Source: Coprococcus sp. (GTDB taxonomy: Bacteria; Bacillota; Clostridia; Lachnospirales; Lachnospiraceae). Taken from it: a DNA stretch of 9,969 nt. Below, one piece after another: positions 1 through 7,464 of the stretch (its first letter is position 1; the number at the start of each line of letters is the position of its first letter). Location: assembly GCA_016297325.1 (NCBI GenBank), contig JAEDGW010000096.1, positions 1-9,969 of the forward strand. The letters run 5' to 3'. The notes below the pieces were generated by a model, which worked only from the letters and a program-made list of their open reading frames with translations, was not told where the DNA came from and did no database searches. The translations under genes and the position numbers were made by a program.

Positions 1-1253
1 AGGCAAATGAGGAGCTTTACAGAAAGAACGCTATCCTCGAGAGAATCACAGAGCCAGATAGACAGCTCATGTTCAGAGTACCATGGGTAGATGACAACGG
101 ACAGGTACAGGTCAACAGAGGTTTCCGTGTACAGTTCAACAATGCCATTGGACCATACAAGGGAGGTCTCAGACTTCACCCATCAGTAAACCTTGGTATC
201 ATCAAGTTCCTTGGTTTCGAGCAGATCTTCAAGAACTCACTTACAACACTTCCAATCGGTGGTGGTAAGGGTGGTTCAGACTTCGACCCTAAGGGCAAGT
301 CAGACAGAGAGATTATGGCATTCTGCCAGAGCTTTATGACAGAGCTTTCAAAGTATATCGGTGCTGATGTCGATGTTCCAGCTGGAGATATCGGAACAGG
401 CGCTAGAGAGATCGGTTTCATGTTCGGTCAGTACAAGAGAATCCGCGGATCATTCGAGGGAGTTCTCACAGGTAAGGGTCTTACATATGGTGGATCACTT
501 GCTCGTACACAGGCTACAGGTTACGGATTACTTTACCTTACAAATGCACTTCTCAAGGATCACGACATTGATATCGCAGGCAAGACTTGCGCTGTATCAG
601 GTGCTGGTAACGTTGCAATCTACGCAATCGAGAAGGCTCATCAGTTAGGTGCTAAGTGTGTTACATGTTCAGATTCTACAGGTTGGATTTACGATCCAGA
701 GGGAATCGATGTTGCACTTCTTAAGGAAGTTAAGGAAGTTAAGAGAGCACGTCTTGATGCTTACGCTGCTGCTAGACCATCAGCTGAGTACCATGTAAAG
801 AAGGATGCAAATGATCACGGTGTATGGTCAATCAAGTGTGACCTTGCTCTTCCATGTGCTACACAGAACGAGCTTAACCTTGACGACGCTAAGATGCTTG
901 TTGCAAACGGTGTTATCTCAGTAACAGAGGGTGCTAACATGCCTACAACTCTTGATGCTACTAAGTATCTTCAGGAGAACGGTGTTCTCTTCGTTGGTGG
1001 TAAGGCTGCAAATGCAGGTGGTGTTGCTACATCAGCTCTTGAGATGAGCCAGAACAGCGAGAGACTTTCATGGACATTTGAGGAAGTTGACGGCAAGCTC
1101 AAGGGAATCATGGAGACAATCTACGCTAACATCTCAGATGCAGCAAAGAGATACGACATGACAGTTGGTGGAAATGCAGACTATGTTGCAGGTGCTAACA
1201 TCGCTGGCTTCGAGAAGGTTGTTGACGCTATGCTTGCTCAGGGTGTTTGTTAA
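1..1253 (+). CDS. gdhA: NADP-specific glutamate dehydrogenase, 5'-truncated by the window
   Basis: Interconverts glutamate and 2-oxoglutarate plus ammonia in the cytoplasm, normally in the ammonia-assimilating direction for this family. The frame is open from base 3 and gives 416 residues to the TAA at 1251-1253; family members are about 445-450 residues, so roughly 30 N-terminal residues lie outside the window and the ATG at 69 is internal. Visible hallmarks in order: GPYKGGLRLHP, then LPIGGGKGGSDFDPKGKS with the substrate and catalytic lysines, VPAGDIGTG with the catalytic aspartate, GGSLARTQATGYG, and a Rossmann GAGNVA followed by SDSTG, a pattern typical of the small hexameric NADP type. 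Codon use is strongly biased (AAG, GAG and CTT/CTC dominate), unlike the neighbouring genes, which suggests high expression. A strong terminator follows about 70 bases downstream. Identification is very secure; NADP rather than NAD preference is inferred from family similarity. Confidence 0.96.
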   Translation, partial: ANEELYRKNAILERITEPDRQLMFRVPWVDDNGQVQVNRGFRVQFNNAIGPYKGGLRLHPSVNLGIIKFLGFEQIFKNSLTTLPIGGGKGGSDFDPKGKSDREIMAFCQSFMTELSKYIGADVDVPAGDIGTGAREIGFMFGQYKRIRGSFEGVLTGKGLTYGGSLARTQATGYGLLYLTNALLKDHDIDIAGKTCAVSGAGNVAIYAIEKAHQLGAKCVTCSDSTGWIYDPEGIDVALLKEVKEVKRARLDAYAAARPSAEYHVKKDANDHGVWSIKCDLALPCATQNELNLDDAKMLVANGVISVTEGANMPTTLDATKYLQENGVLFVGGKAANAGGVATSALEMSQNSERLSWTFEEVDGKLKGIMETIYANISDAAKRYDMTVGGNADYVAGANIAGFEKVVDAMLAQGVC

Positions 1254-1321
1254 TCCTAAGCAATAGGCGTGAGCCACATCTTCAAATCAACTAGACATAA
1301 GATTATAATATAAGACTATAG

Positions 1322-1360
1322 ACGTCCATCTGTGGAGTGATCCGCAGATGGGCGTTTTTT
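1322..1360 (+). terminator. Rho-independent terminator of gdhA
   Basis: A 15-bp stem (1322-1336 pairing with 1341-1355, including two G-U pairs) is closed by a GTGA tetraloop of the GNRA type and runs directly into six T residues (1355-1360). It lies 69 bases after the gdhA stop and isolates gdhA from the next gene. Confidence 0.9.
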
Positions 1361-1510
1361 GTGCATAGAACTCGCCCCGGGATAGTTATACGTGATTGGA
1401 TACACAATATGTAGACTCCATCTTCATAATTATCATGAGGCGAATTCCTTTTTTTAAAGTTCGTTTAAGTTTGACAGGTTATTATAGCATCATCAAGAGG
1501 AGATAAGACA

Positions 1511-1517
1511 AGAAAGG
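1511..1517 (+). promoter_or_regulatory. Ribosome site that favours ATG 1527 for the VTC gene
   Basis: AGAAAGG at 1511-1517 directly abuts the ATG at 1518 but lies 9 bases before the ATG at 1527, the normal spacing. The start at 1527 also matches the family, whose members begin shortly before the conserved RYExKY motif. A second purine-rich stretch, AAGAGGAG near 1495-1502, would be rather far from either start. Confidence 0.6.
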
Positions 1518-1526
1518 ATGATGCTT

Positions 1527-2213
1527 ATGGCAGTTGATACATTTAAAAGATATGAACTTAAGTACATGCTTGACAGAGAGCAATATGAACAGATAATGAG
1601 TGAGATGATAAGGTATATGCAGCCGGACCGGTTTGCGCACAGCCAGATCATTAACATATATTTCGATACTCCTTCCCACAGACTCATCAGAGACTCCATA
1701 GAAAAGCCGGTTTATAAAGAGAAACTCAGGCTCAGAAGCTATGGAGTCCCGGATGATGATTCGGAAGTTTTCATTGAACTCAAGAAGAAATACAAATCCG
1801 TGGTGTACAAGAGAAGGTTGGAGGTGCCAGAGCAGGAGGCGATGGATTATCTGGTGGGCGGACAGCCGCTGCATGCAGACTGTCAGATAGGCAGAGAGAT
1901 TGATTACTTCATGCAGGTGTACAAAGATCTGGCACCTGCGGTGGTGCTTTCGTATGAGAGAGATTCTTACAAGGGAATAGATGACCCGGATCTCAGGATC
2001 ACATTTGACTACAATATACTGTGGCAAAACGATGAGCTGACACTTCAGAAGGAACCGTATGGGCACAAGGTCATACCGGAATACAAGGTGTTGATGGAGA
2101 TCAAGATGGCGGGAGGATTTCCGCTGTGGCTGTCGCATCTGCTGACAAAATATGGAGCGTACAAAACGTCATTTTCCAAATATGGAGAGGCGTACAAGCA
2201 GATGGTAGGTTGA
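1527..2213 (+). CDS. VTC-domain polyphosphate polymerase
   Basis: Related to the catalytic domain of the yeast vacuolar transporter chaperone Vtc4, which makes inorganic polyphosphate from ATP. The 228-residue protein is essentially only the VTC tunnel domain, with no SPX domain and no membrane segment, so it is probably cytoplasmic and needs a membrane partner. Basic and acidic residues expected to line the tunnel are visible: R8/E10/K12 (KRYELKYM), K66/R68/R70 (KEKLRLRSYG), E84/K86 (FIELKKKY), K95-R97, R145, R157 with D161 (LRITFDYN), E191/K193 (LMEIK) and K218 (SFSKYG). The family assignment is strong; polyphosphate synthesis is inferred from homology. The start at 1527 is preferred over 1518. 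A TTGACA at 1471-1476 has no -10 at proper spacing, so the promoter is unclear. The next gene, 206 bases downstream, is a frequent genomic companion of this family. Confidence 0.9.
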   Translation: MAVDTFKRYELKYMLDREQYEQIMSEMIRYMQPDRFAHSQIINIYFDTPSHRLIRDSIEKPVYKEKLRLRSYGVPDDDSEVFIELKKKYKSVVYKRRLEVPEQEAMDYLVGGQPLHADCQIGREIDYFMQVYKDLAPAVVLSYERDSYKGIDDPDLRITFDYNILWQNDELTLQKEPYGHKVIPEYKVLMEIKMAGGFPLWLSHLLTKYGAYKTSFSKYGEAYKQMVG

Positions 2214-2419
2214 CATAAAATGGCCGTGAAAAGATGATTTGAATGAAAGTACATGATTGTACAAAATCTGTAAAACAAACAGAAATATATAGAAAATATA
2301 TAAACAGAAGCAAGAAGTCCGCAAGGACATATAAGAATAAATAGTAACGATATAAACTTAAAAATGTAGAAGTTATGTAAACAAGTATAATATCAGACAT
2401 TATCAGGAGGAAATAGAAG
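2214..2419 (+). other. AT-rich spacer between the VTC and DUF4956 genes
   Basis: No coding frame or clear terminator is seen in these 206 bases. A perfect TATAAT at 2386-2391 could be a -10 box for the next gene, but no good -35 lies 16-18 bases upstream. The stretch around 2277-2310 contains two similar AT-rich segments built on AAACAGAA and ATATATA. The lack of a terminator allows transcription to continue from the VTC gene. Confidence 0.4.
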
Positions 2420-3103
2420 ATGACAGGATTATTTGACAGTGTATTTGGGACGGCGGCGACGATAACAGTGCAGGAATTTCTGATCTGCATAGCAGTATCT
2501 CTTGTGATAGGAGTATTTCTTGCACTGGTGTACGCATTCAGAAGCAAATATACCCAGAGCTTTCTTGTGACACTGGCCCTTATCCCAGCGGTTGTGTGCG
2601 TGGTGATCATGATGGTAAATGGCAATGTCGGAGCGGGCGTTGCGGTGGCAGGCGCATTCAGCCTTGTGAGGTTCAGATCGGTTCCCGGCTCGGCGAAGGA
2701 GATATGCGCCATATTCCTTGCAATGGGAGCTGGACTTGTTACCGGAATGGGATTTATAGGATATGCAGTATTATTTGCCGTCATACTTGGCGGAGCAATG
2801 TTCATTTGCAGCCTTACGGGATTTGGCGGAGGAAGGGATGAAGAAGAGAGAACCCTGAAGATCACCGTGCCTGAAAATCTCGACTATACAGAGGTATTTG
2901 ATGAGATACTTGCCGATTGTACAGATAGCTACAGACTGACAAATGTGAAGACGACCAACATGGGAAGTCTGTTCAAGCTTACATATGTGGTGAAGCTTAA
3001 GAAGGATACAAATCAGAAGGATATGATAGACAGACTCAGAGTGAGAAATGGCAACCTGGAGATCATGCTGACACAGGTTGATACAGGAGACATGACACTG
3101 TAG
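2420..3103 (+). CDS. DUF4956 family membrane protein, partner of the VTC polymerase
   Basis: A 227-residue integral membrane protein of the DUF4956 family, whose biochemical function is not established. Hydrophobic segments lie at about residues 18-40, 47-66, 70-84, 94-112 and 114-133. The conserved signature is the small-residue segment GAFSLVRFRSVPG at 78-90, followed by a KEI motif and glycine-rich helices. After a GFGGG hinge (134-138) comes a soluble C-terminal domain of about 90 residues (145-227) with an ACT- or ferredoxin-like feel. The start is secure: AGGAGG at 2405-2410 lies 9 bases before the ATG. Genes of this family are commonly found beside VTC-domain polymerases and surface or spore-coat (CotH) proteins, as here. 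Inference: it supplies the membrane part that yeast VTC has built in, as a tether or channel. The layout of the hydrophobic part vaguely recalls MgtC proteins, but this is not proven. Confidence 0.88.
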   Translation: MTGLFDSVFGTAATITVQEFLICIAVSLVIGVFLALVYAFRSKYTQSFLVTLALIPAVVCVVIMMVNGNVGAGVAVAGAFSLVRFRSVPGSAKEICAIFLAMGAGLVTGMGFIGYAVLFAVILGGAMFICSLTGFGGGRDEEERTLKITVPENLDYTEVFDEILADCTDSYRLTNVKTTNMGSLFKLTYVVKLKKDTNQKDMIDRLRVRNGNLEIMLTQVDTGDMTL

Positions 3104-3168
3104 AAGTTAGTTTGTGTTGGCAGAATGCAATAGTATAGTATAGAAGCTGATAGATACAGGAACTGATA

Positions 3169-3194
3169 TTGACTATATAGTGCCATACTATAAT
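3169..3194 (+). promoter_or_regulatory. Candidate promoter with overlapping dyad before the lipoprotein gene
   Basis: A perfect TATAAT (3189-3194) lies 40 bases before the lipoprotein start. A TTGACT at 3169-3174 is only 14 bases upstream, shorter than normal. An inverted repeat TATAGT-gccat-ACTATA (3176-3192) overlaps the -10 and could be a repressor site. Weak evidence; the gene may simply be read from upstream. Confidence 0.3.
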
Positions 3195-3234
3195 TTAGGA
3201 AAGATGGCAGATGGAATAGTAAGGAGTTGGTAGT

Positions 3235-5502
3235 ATGAGGAAAAATAAGTATATGAGATATAGAGTGGGCATAAGCAAATGTTTGGCGGTTGGAGTTACT
3301 GCGGCTATGTGCATGGCAATGCTTGCCGGATGTTCGTCAAGTCAGAGCACGGGCAGTGAAAGTGCAGCCTCGGGTACAGAGGTGACAAGTGCTGTAAGCA
3401 CAGAAACGGACGCTGATGTGGACAGTGATAGCACAGAAGCGGCAAATGCATCAACTACGAGTACAAAGACAGAGATGACCGTGGAGGAAATGCAGGCGGT
3501 CATAGACGAGGCAATGAGTGATGCTGATATTGACGTAACGGATATGTTCACGAAGCGGGATCTGGCCGGTACATATGATGAGAGCGAAGCTGTGAAGATC
3601 ACCCTGTCTGAAAAGACAGCCACCTGCTCAAGCTCAGATGTACAGATAGAAGATGGTGTGATTACGATCAAGGCGGCAGGCGTGTATGTGCTGTCAGGCA
3701 CCCTCTCTGATGGCACGATAGTTGTAGATGCGGGTGATGATGACAAAGTACAGCTTGTGCTTGACGGTGCTTCCATCACGGCTGCGGACTATGCGGCTAT
3801 ATATGCAAAGAATGCTGACAAAGTATTTGTGACACTGGCAGAAGGAACTGACAACAGTCTCACGGTGTCCGGTGACTATGTGCAGACGGATGACAACAAT
3901 GTAGATGCAGTCATATTTGCCAAATGTGACCTTACACTGGGTGGCAGCGGAAGCCTGACGGTCAAGGACACCACTGGGCATGGGATCGTGTCCAAAGACG
4001 ACCTGGTGGTAACGGGTGGAACCTATACGATAGACAGTCAGGATCACTGTCTGAATGGTAAGGACAGCGTTAGAATTGCGGACGGAACATTTAACCTGAG
4101 CTGCGATGAGGATGGCATACACGCCGGAAATGACGACCAGCAGGATGGATATGTATATATAGAGGGCGGAGATATCAATATATCTGTGGGGGATGATGCG
4201 ATACACGCTGAGGGCCTGCTCATCATAACTGGCGGCGACATAGATATAACCAAGTGCTACGAGGGCGTGGAAGGCCACAAGATCCTTGTGACCGGTGGTG
4301 ATATAGATGTGGTGTCAAGCGATGACGGTTTCAATGCGGCCGGCGGAAGCTCCAGCTCGGATAGTTCGGACGACAACAAGGGCGGCTTCGGAGGAGGTCC
4401 AGGCGGCAATGCGGATGGCAATACCCCACCGGCAAGACCTGATGACAGTGGTCAGAGCATCGACAGTTTGGACGCAAGCAGTGCAGATCAGAATACCCCG
4501 CCTGCAAAACCGGGTGAAAGTGGCCAGAGCAGCGACAGTTCGGACGCAAGCAGTACAGATCAGAATACCCCGCCTGCAAAACCAGGTGAAAGTGGTCAGG
4601 GAAGTGACAATTCAGATCCGAGCAGCACAGATGCTAATACATCAACTTCAAAAATGGATGAAAATACACAGAGTGCGGATGATGACACAAACAACACAGA
4701 CAGCAACAGGCCTGAACTTCCGGGAAAAGGAGGACAGCCGGGCGGCTCAGACATGGCAGGCGGCCCTGGCATGGGCGGTGTAGACATGGATGCTGACTAC
4801 GACGCATATATTCTTATCACAGGAGGAACGATAAATATAAATGCAGATGGCGATGGAATAGACTCCAACGGTTATCTTGGAATCACAGGAGGCAGCATAT
4901 ACGTGCTCGGCCCTTCCAATAACGGAAATGGTGCCCTTGACTATGGGATCTATGCGGCGATAACCGGTGGTGAGATAGTAGCTGTAGGCGGTTCCGGCAT
5001 GGCTCAGAGATTTGGCGATGAGTCCACGCAGTGCTCGGCACTTATAAACTTTGACGAGTGGATCGATGCCGGAGAGACAGTCACACTCACTGATTCTGAT
5101 GGCAAAGAGGTATTCAGCTATAAGGTAGACAAGAAATTCAACTCAGTGGTCATCAGTACCGCAGACATGAAACAGGGAGAGACTTATACACTGACAGTTG
5201 GCGATCAGAGCAGCACATTTACGCTGGATGATATCACCTACATCGAGGGCTCAGGCGGAATGCAGGGGCCGGGCGGCAACTCTGGAAATGGTGATATGCA
5301 GAGACCGGATGGCAGTTCAGATAATGGAAATATGCAAAGACCAGGAAGTGAAAACGGCAATAGTAACACTCAGACCTCAGATCAAAGCCAGGTAGACAGT
5401 GAAAAAAGCGATTTACAAAGTACGGACAGCAGTCTGCAGAATATAGGTGGCAAAGAAAATACAGATAGTAATTCACAGAATACAGACAGCATGAGCATAT
5501 AG
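3235..5502 (+). CDS. Acidic surface lipoprotein, Cthe_2159-type carbohydrate-binding beta-helix
   Basis: A 755-residue secreted lipoprotein. A basic N-terminus and hydrophobic stretch end in the lipobox LAGC, with C33 as the lipidated residue. A Ser/Thr/Asp linker follows to about residue 95. Residues about 120-370 form repeated short strands with turns such as TGGDIDIT, GGDINIS, DDAIHAEG and DDGFNAAGG, typical of the Cthe_2159 'carbohydrate-binding domain' family (right-handed beta-helix, calcium and polysaccharide binding in the founding member). The helix resumes at about 519-600 with TGGTININADGDGIDSNG. In between lies a disordered Gly/Pro-rich insert holding a 24-residue tandem repeat. 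A likely beta-sandwich segment (about 600-666) and a low-complexity Asn/Ser/Gln tail complete it. AAGGAG (3221-3226) sits 8 bases before the ATG. Third gene of the VTC-DUF4956 group, hence probably the outside component. The ligand is unknown; no catalytic function is claimed. Confidence 0.87.
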   Translation: MRKNKYMRYRVGISKCLAVGVTAAMCMAMLAGCSSSQSTGSESAASGTEVTSAVSTETDADVDSDSTEAANASTTSTKTEMTVEEMQAVIDEAMSDADIDVTDMFTKRDLAGTYDESEAVKITLSEKTATCSSSDVQIEDGVITIKAAGVYVLSGTLSDGTIVVDAGDDDKVQLVLDGASITAADYAAIYAKNADKVFVTLAEGTDNSLTVSGDYVQTDDNNVDAVIFAKCDLTLGGSGSLTVKDTTGHGIVSKDDLVVTGGTYTIDSQDHCLNGKDSVRIADGTFNLSCDEDGIHAGNDDQQDGYVYIEGGDINISVGDDAIHAEGLLIITGGDIDITKCYEGVEGHKILVTGGDIDVVSSDDGFNAAGGSSSSDSSDDNKGGFGGGPGGNADGNTPPARPDDSGQSIDSLDASSADQNTPPAKPGESGQSSDSSDASSTDQNTPPAKPGESGQGSDNSDPSSTDANTSTSKMDENTQSADDDTNNTDSNRPELPGKGGQPGGSDMAGGPGMGGVDMDADYDAYILITGGTININADGDGIDSNGYLGITGGSIYVLGPSNNGNGALDYGIYAAITGGEIVAVGGSGMAQRFGDESTQCSALINFDEWIDAGETVTLTDSDGKEVFSYKVDKKFNSVVISTADMKQGETYTLTVGDQSSTFTLDDITYIEGSGGMQGPGGNSGNGDMQRPDGSSDNGNMQRPGSENGNSNTQTSDQSQVDSEKSDLQSTDSSLQNIGGKENTDSNSQNTDSMSI
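4414..4701 (+). repeat. 72-bp (24-residue) tandem repeat in the lipoprotein gene
   Basis: Three clear in-frame 72-bp units start at 4414, 4486 and 4558 (protein residues 394-465), and a decayed fourth starts at 4630. Each begins Asp-x-Asn-Thr and, in the first three, continues Pro-Pro-Ala-(Arg/Lys)-Pro, ending in a Ser/Asp-rich half. Units two and three are nearly identical at the DNA level over their first 40 or so bases, suggesting recent duplication. The sequence is predicted disordered and forms a Pro/Ser/Asp linker inside the beta-helix domain. Confidence 0.88.
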
Positions 5503-5650
5503 AAGATAATTCCAGACACTTTATTATCCAAAACAGTTGATTAATTTGCAAAAATGCTTAATATTATAAAGACATGACATTTTGTAGTTAATACTTAGTT
5601 GGAAAAAGGAGCAGGTATCCGATCAATATAGTGCAGGAGGAACAGAGCAT
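5503..5650 (+). other. Spacer before the histidine phosphatase gene
   Basis: 148 AT-rich bases without a coding frame. No hairpin terminator for the lipoprotein gene is evident. The best promoter guess is TTGATT (5537-5542) with TATTAT (5562-5567), but the 19-base spacing is long. The ribosome site AGGAGG at 5635-5640 serves the next gene. Confidence 0.35.
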
Positions 5651-6181
5651 ATGAAGTTATATGTTGCAAGACACGGAGAGACAGAGTGGAACAGACTCAA
5701 CAAGGTCTGTGGCAGGACGGACTCTCCGCTTACAGAGAAAGGACTTCAGCAGGCTCAGATCCTTGCAGAGAGATTGGATAGCTGCTCTATTGATGTGATA
5801 ATAGCATCGCCGCTTTCCAGGGCGCAGGAGACAGCCAGAGCGGTTGCGGAGAGGAAACATTTGCCTGTCATCACGGATGAGAGACTTATAGAACAGGATT
5901 ACGGTGTGTATGAAGGCGTTCAGAGAGACGACAGTGACTTCCTGAACAACAAGAGGATGTTTGCATACAGATATCCCGGCGGTGAATCCATGATGGATAT
6001 CGCCAGAAGAACCTACGATCTGATAATTGAGACCCGTGAGGCCTATCCCGATTCGTCGGTACTGTTTGTCTGTCACAATGGAATATGCAGGGTTATATGC
6101 AGTTATTTCAGAGATATGACCAACGAGGAGTATTTTGGATTCAGCCAGGATAATTGTGGGTACAATATCTACGAGTGCTGA
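5651..6181 (+). CDS. Histidine phosphatase family protein (phosphoglycerate mutase-like)
   Basis: A 176-residue cytoplasmic enzyme of the branch-1 histidine phosphatase superfamily. The phospho-accepting motif ARHGETEWN places the catalytic histidine at H8 next to R7. R57 (SPLSRAQETA), the likely acid E81 (LIEQDYGVYEG) and the second histidine H142 (FVCHNG) complete the expected active site, so it should be active. The length matches small, broad-specificity phosphatases (CobC/GpmB/YhfR-like) and is too short for a classical glycolytic phosphoglycerate mutase, which is about 230-250 residues. The substrate cannot be told from sequence. AGGAGG at 5635-5640 lies 10 bases before the ATG. Only 21 bases separate it from the permease gene downstream, so the two are very probably co-transcribed; no functional link between the two families is known to me. 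Confidence 0.92.
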   Translation: MKLYVARHGETEWNRLNKVCGRTDSPLTEKGLQQAQILAERLDSCSIDVIIASPLSRAQETARAVAERKHLPVITDERLIEQDYGVYEGVQRDDSDFLNNKRMFAYRYPGGESMMDIARRTYDLIIETREAYPDSSVLFVCHNGICRVICSYFRDMTNEEYFGFSQDNCGYNIYEC

Positions 6182-6202
6182 TCTGAGAAGGAGTGTTAAT
6201 AT

Positions 6203-7279
6203 ATGAAGGAATTGCTTATAGATTCATTTAAGGATGCGTTGTTTGACACGGTGAAGCTCATTCCGTTTTTGCTTGTCACCTATGTGGTCATGGAGTGGCT
6301 TGAGAGAAAAACGGCGGGAAGGCAGGCACATGTACTTGGCAAGGCGGAGAAGCTTGGCCCATTGCTTGGCGGTGTTCTGGGAATAGTGCCACAGTGTGGA
6401 TTTTCACTTATGGCTTCAAACCTTTACAGTGGAGGCGTGATAGGTGCAGGTGTTCTTATTGCAGTTTTTATGTCAACCTCAGACGAGATGCTGCCGATCA
6501 TGCTGTCAAATGATGCGATAACAGCAGGGACAATAATCAAGATCCTTGCCACAAAAGCGGTCATAGCTGTTGTGACGGGATATATAGTTGGATTTGTGCT
6601 TGACAGAATGAGGAAGCCAGTTCAGGTTAAGAGAATAGAACATATCCATGGTAAAGATATGCATGACGTCCATGTACACAATAGCGACCATGGAGACAGG
6701 GGGGCTGAGACGTCGGCAGAAAGCTCCAGGCATCCGCAGAACATAGCATATGACGGCGTTGCTGAGAAAAAAGGCAAGGGCCATGTGCATGATTATGTCC
6801 ATGAGCACAGTCATGACCACGGACATTACGGCGAGAAGAATATACATGAAGTATGCGAGCAGGAGCACTGCGACTGTGAGGGCGGAGTCTTTAGATCTGC
6901 GCTGGTTCACACGGCAAAGATAGCTGTGTTTATATTCATATTTACATTGGGGATAAATGTGGTGATAGAGGCAGTTGGTGAGGATGTCATCGCCAGGATA
7001 TTCAATGATGTGCCGGTTCTCGGTGAGGCTGCGGCGGCATTGGTAGGCCTTATTCCTAACTGTGCAGCATCTGTCATAATCACAGAACTTTACCTTCAGG
7101 GAATTCTCAGTGCCGGGGCAATGATGTCCGGACTTCTGGTGAGTGCGGGCGTGGGACTTGTGGTTCTCTTCAGGATGAACAGACACAGACCGGCGGAGAA
7201 TATAAGAATAGCAGCGATACTGTATGCTGCAGGACTTGCATGGGGACTTGTGATCAATGCGGTGGGAATCACATTTTAG
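6203..7279 (+). CDS. ArsP_2-type metal efflux permease with a histidine-rich loop
   Basis: A 358-residue multi-spanning membrane protein resembling the ArsP_2 / DUF2899 family (named 'arsenic efflux protein' or 'putative manganese transporter' in databases). It has two homologous membrane halves. The first (about 12-135) carries GIVPQCGFS with P63 and C65; the second (about 235-358) carries GLIPNCAAS with P285 and C287. Both are followed by a similar small-residue helix, a sign of internal duplication. Between them lies a hydrophilic loop (about 140-228) with 16 histidines (H147 to H222) in HxH and HxHxH clusters plus C218, C223 and C225, a plausible metal-binding region. AAGGAG (6188-6193) lies 9 bases before the ATG. 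Metal export is inferred; the actual ion is unknown, and zinc, manganese or other divalent metals fit the loop better than arsenite. Second gene of a two-gene unit. Confidence 0.82.
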   Translation: MKELLIDSFKDALFDTVKLIPFLLVTYVVMEWLERKTAGRQAHVLGKAEKLGPLLGGVLGIVPQCGFSLMASNLYSGGVIGAGVLIAVFMSTSDEMLPIMLSNDAITAGTIIKILATKAVIAVVTGYIVGFVLDRMRKPVQVKRIEHIHGKDMHDVHVHNSDHGDRGAETSAESSRHPQNIAYDGVAEKKGKGHVHDYVHEHSHDHGHYGEKNIHEVCEQEHCDCEGGVFRSALVHTAKIAVFIFIFTLGINVVIEAVGEDVIARIFNDVPVLGEAAAALVGLIPNCAASVIITELYLQGILSAGAMMSGLLVSAGVGLVVLFRMNRHRPAENIRIAAILYAAGLAWGLVINAVGITF

Positions 7280-7416
7280 TACCACATAGAAGATGATTGA
7301 AACTGATTCTAAACTTCATTGAAAAGTGACTGAATAAAAGCATTTAAAAAATTGAACATACGGAATACTGAGATTATGCAGGATACTGTATTTGACAAAT
7401 TTCCCAGAATATAAAG

Positions 7417-7454
7417 AAAAAAGAGATCGCAGCAGCTGCTGCAATCTCTTTTTT
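7417..7454. terminator. Bidirectional terminator between convergent genes
   Basis: A 19-bp inverted repeat (7417-7435 with 7436-7454, one C-A mismatch) has a GCAGCAGCTGCTGC core flanked by AAAAAA on one side and TTTTTT on the other. It therefore gives a GC-core hairpin with a U run on both strands and lies between the permease gene (plus) and the zinc-ribbon gene (minus), which converge on it. Confidence 0.9.
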
Positions 7455-7464
7455 CGTGTGTGTG

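Noticed and set aside
1281..1309. TTCAAA and TATAAT separated by 17 bases just after gdhA, resembling a promoter
   Set aside because: Transcription would begin near 1316 and run straight into the terminator at 1322-1360, giving an RNA of about 45 bases. Likely coincidence in AT-rich DNA.
5603..5615. AAAAAGGAGCAGG before the phosphatase gene, sharing 12 bases with the start of the 88-bp element
   Set aside because: The similarity ends after these bases and consists mostly of a purine-rich string common near ribosome sites; no hairpin follows.
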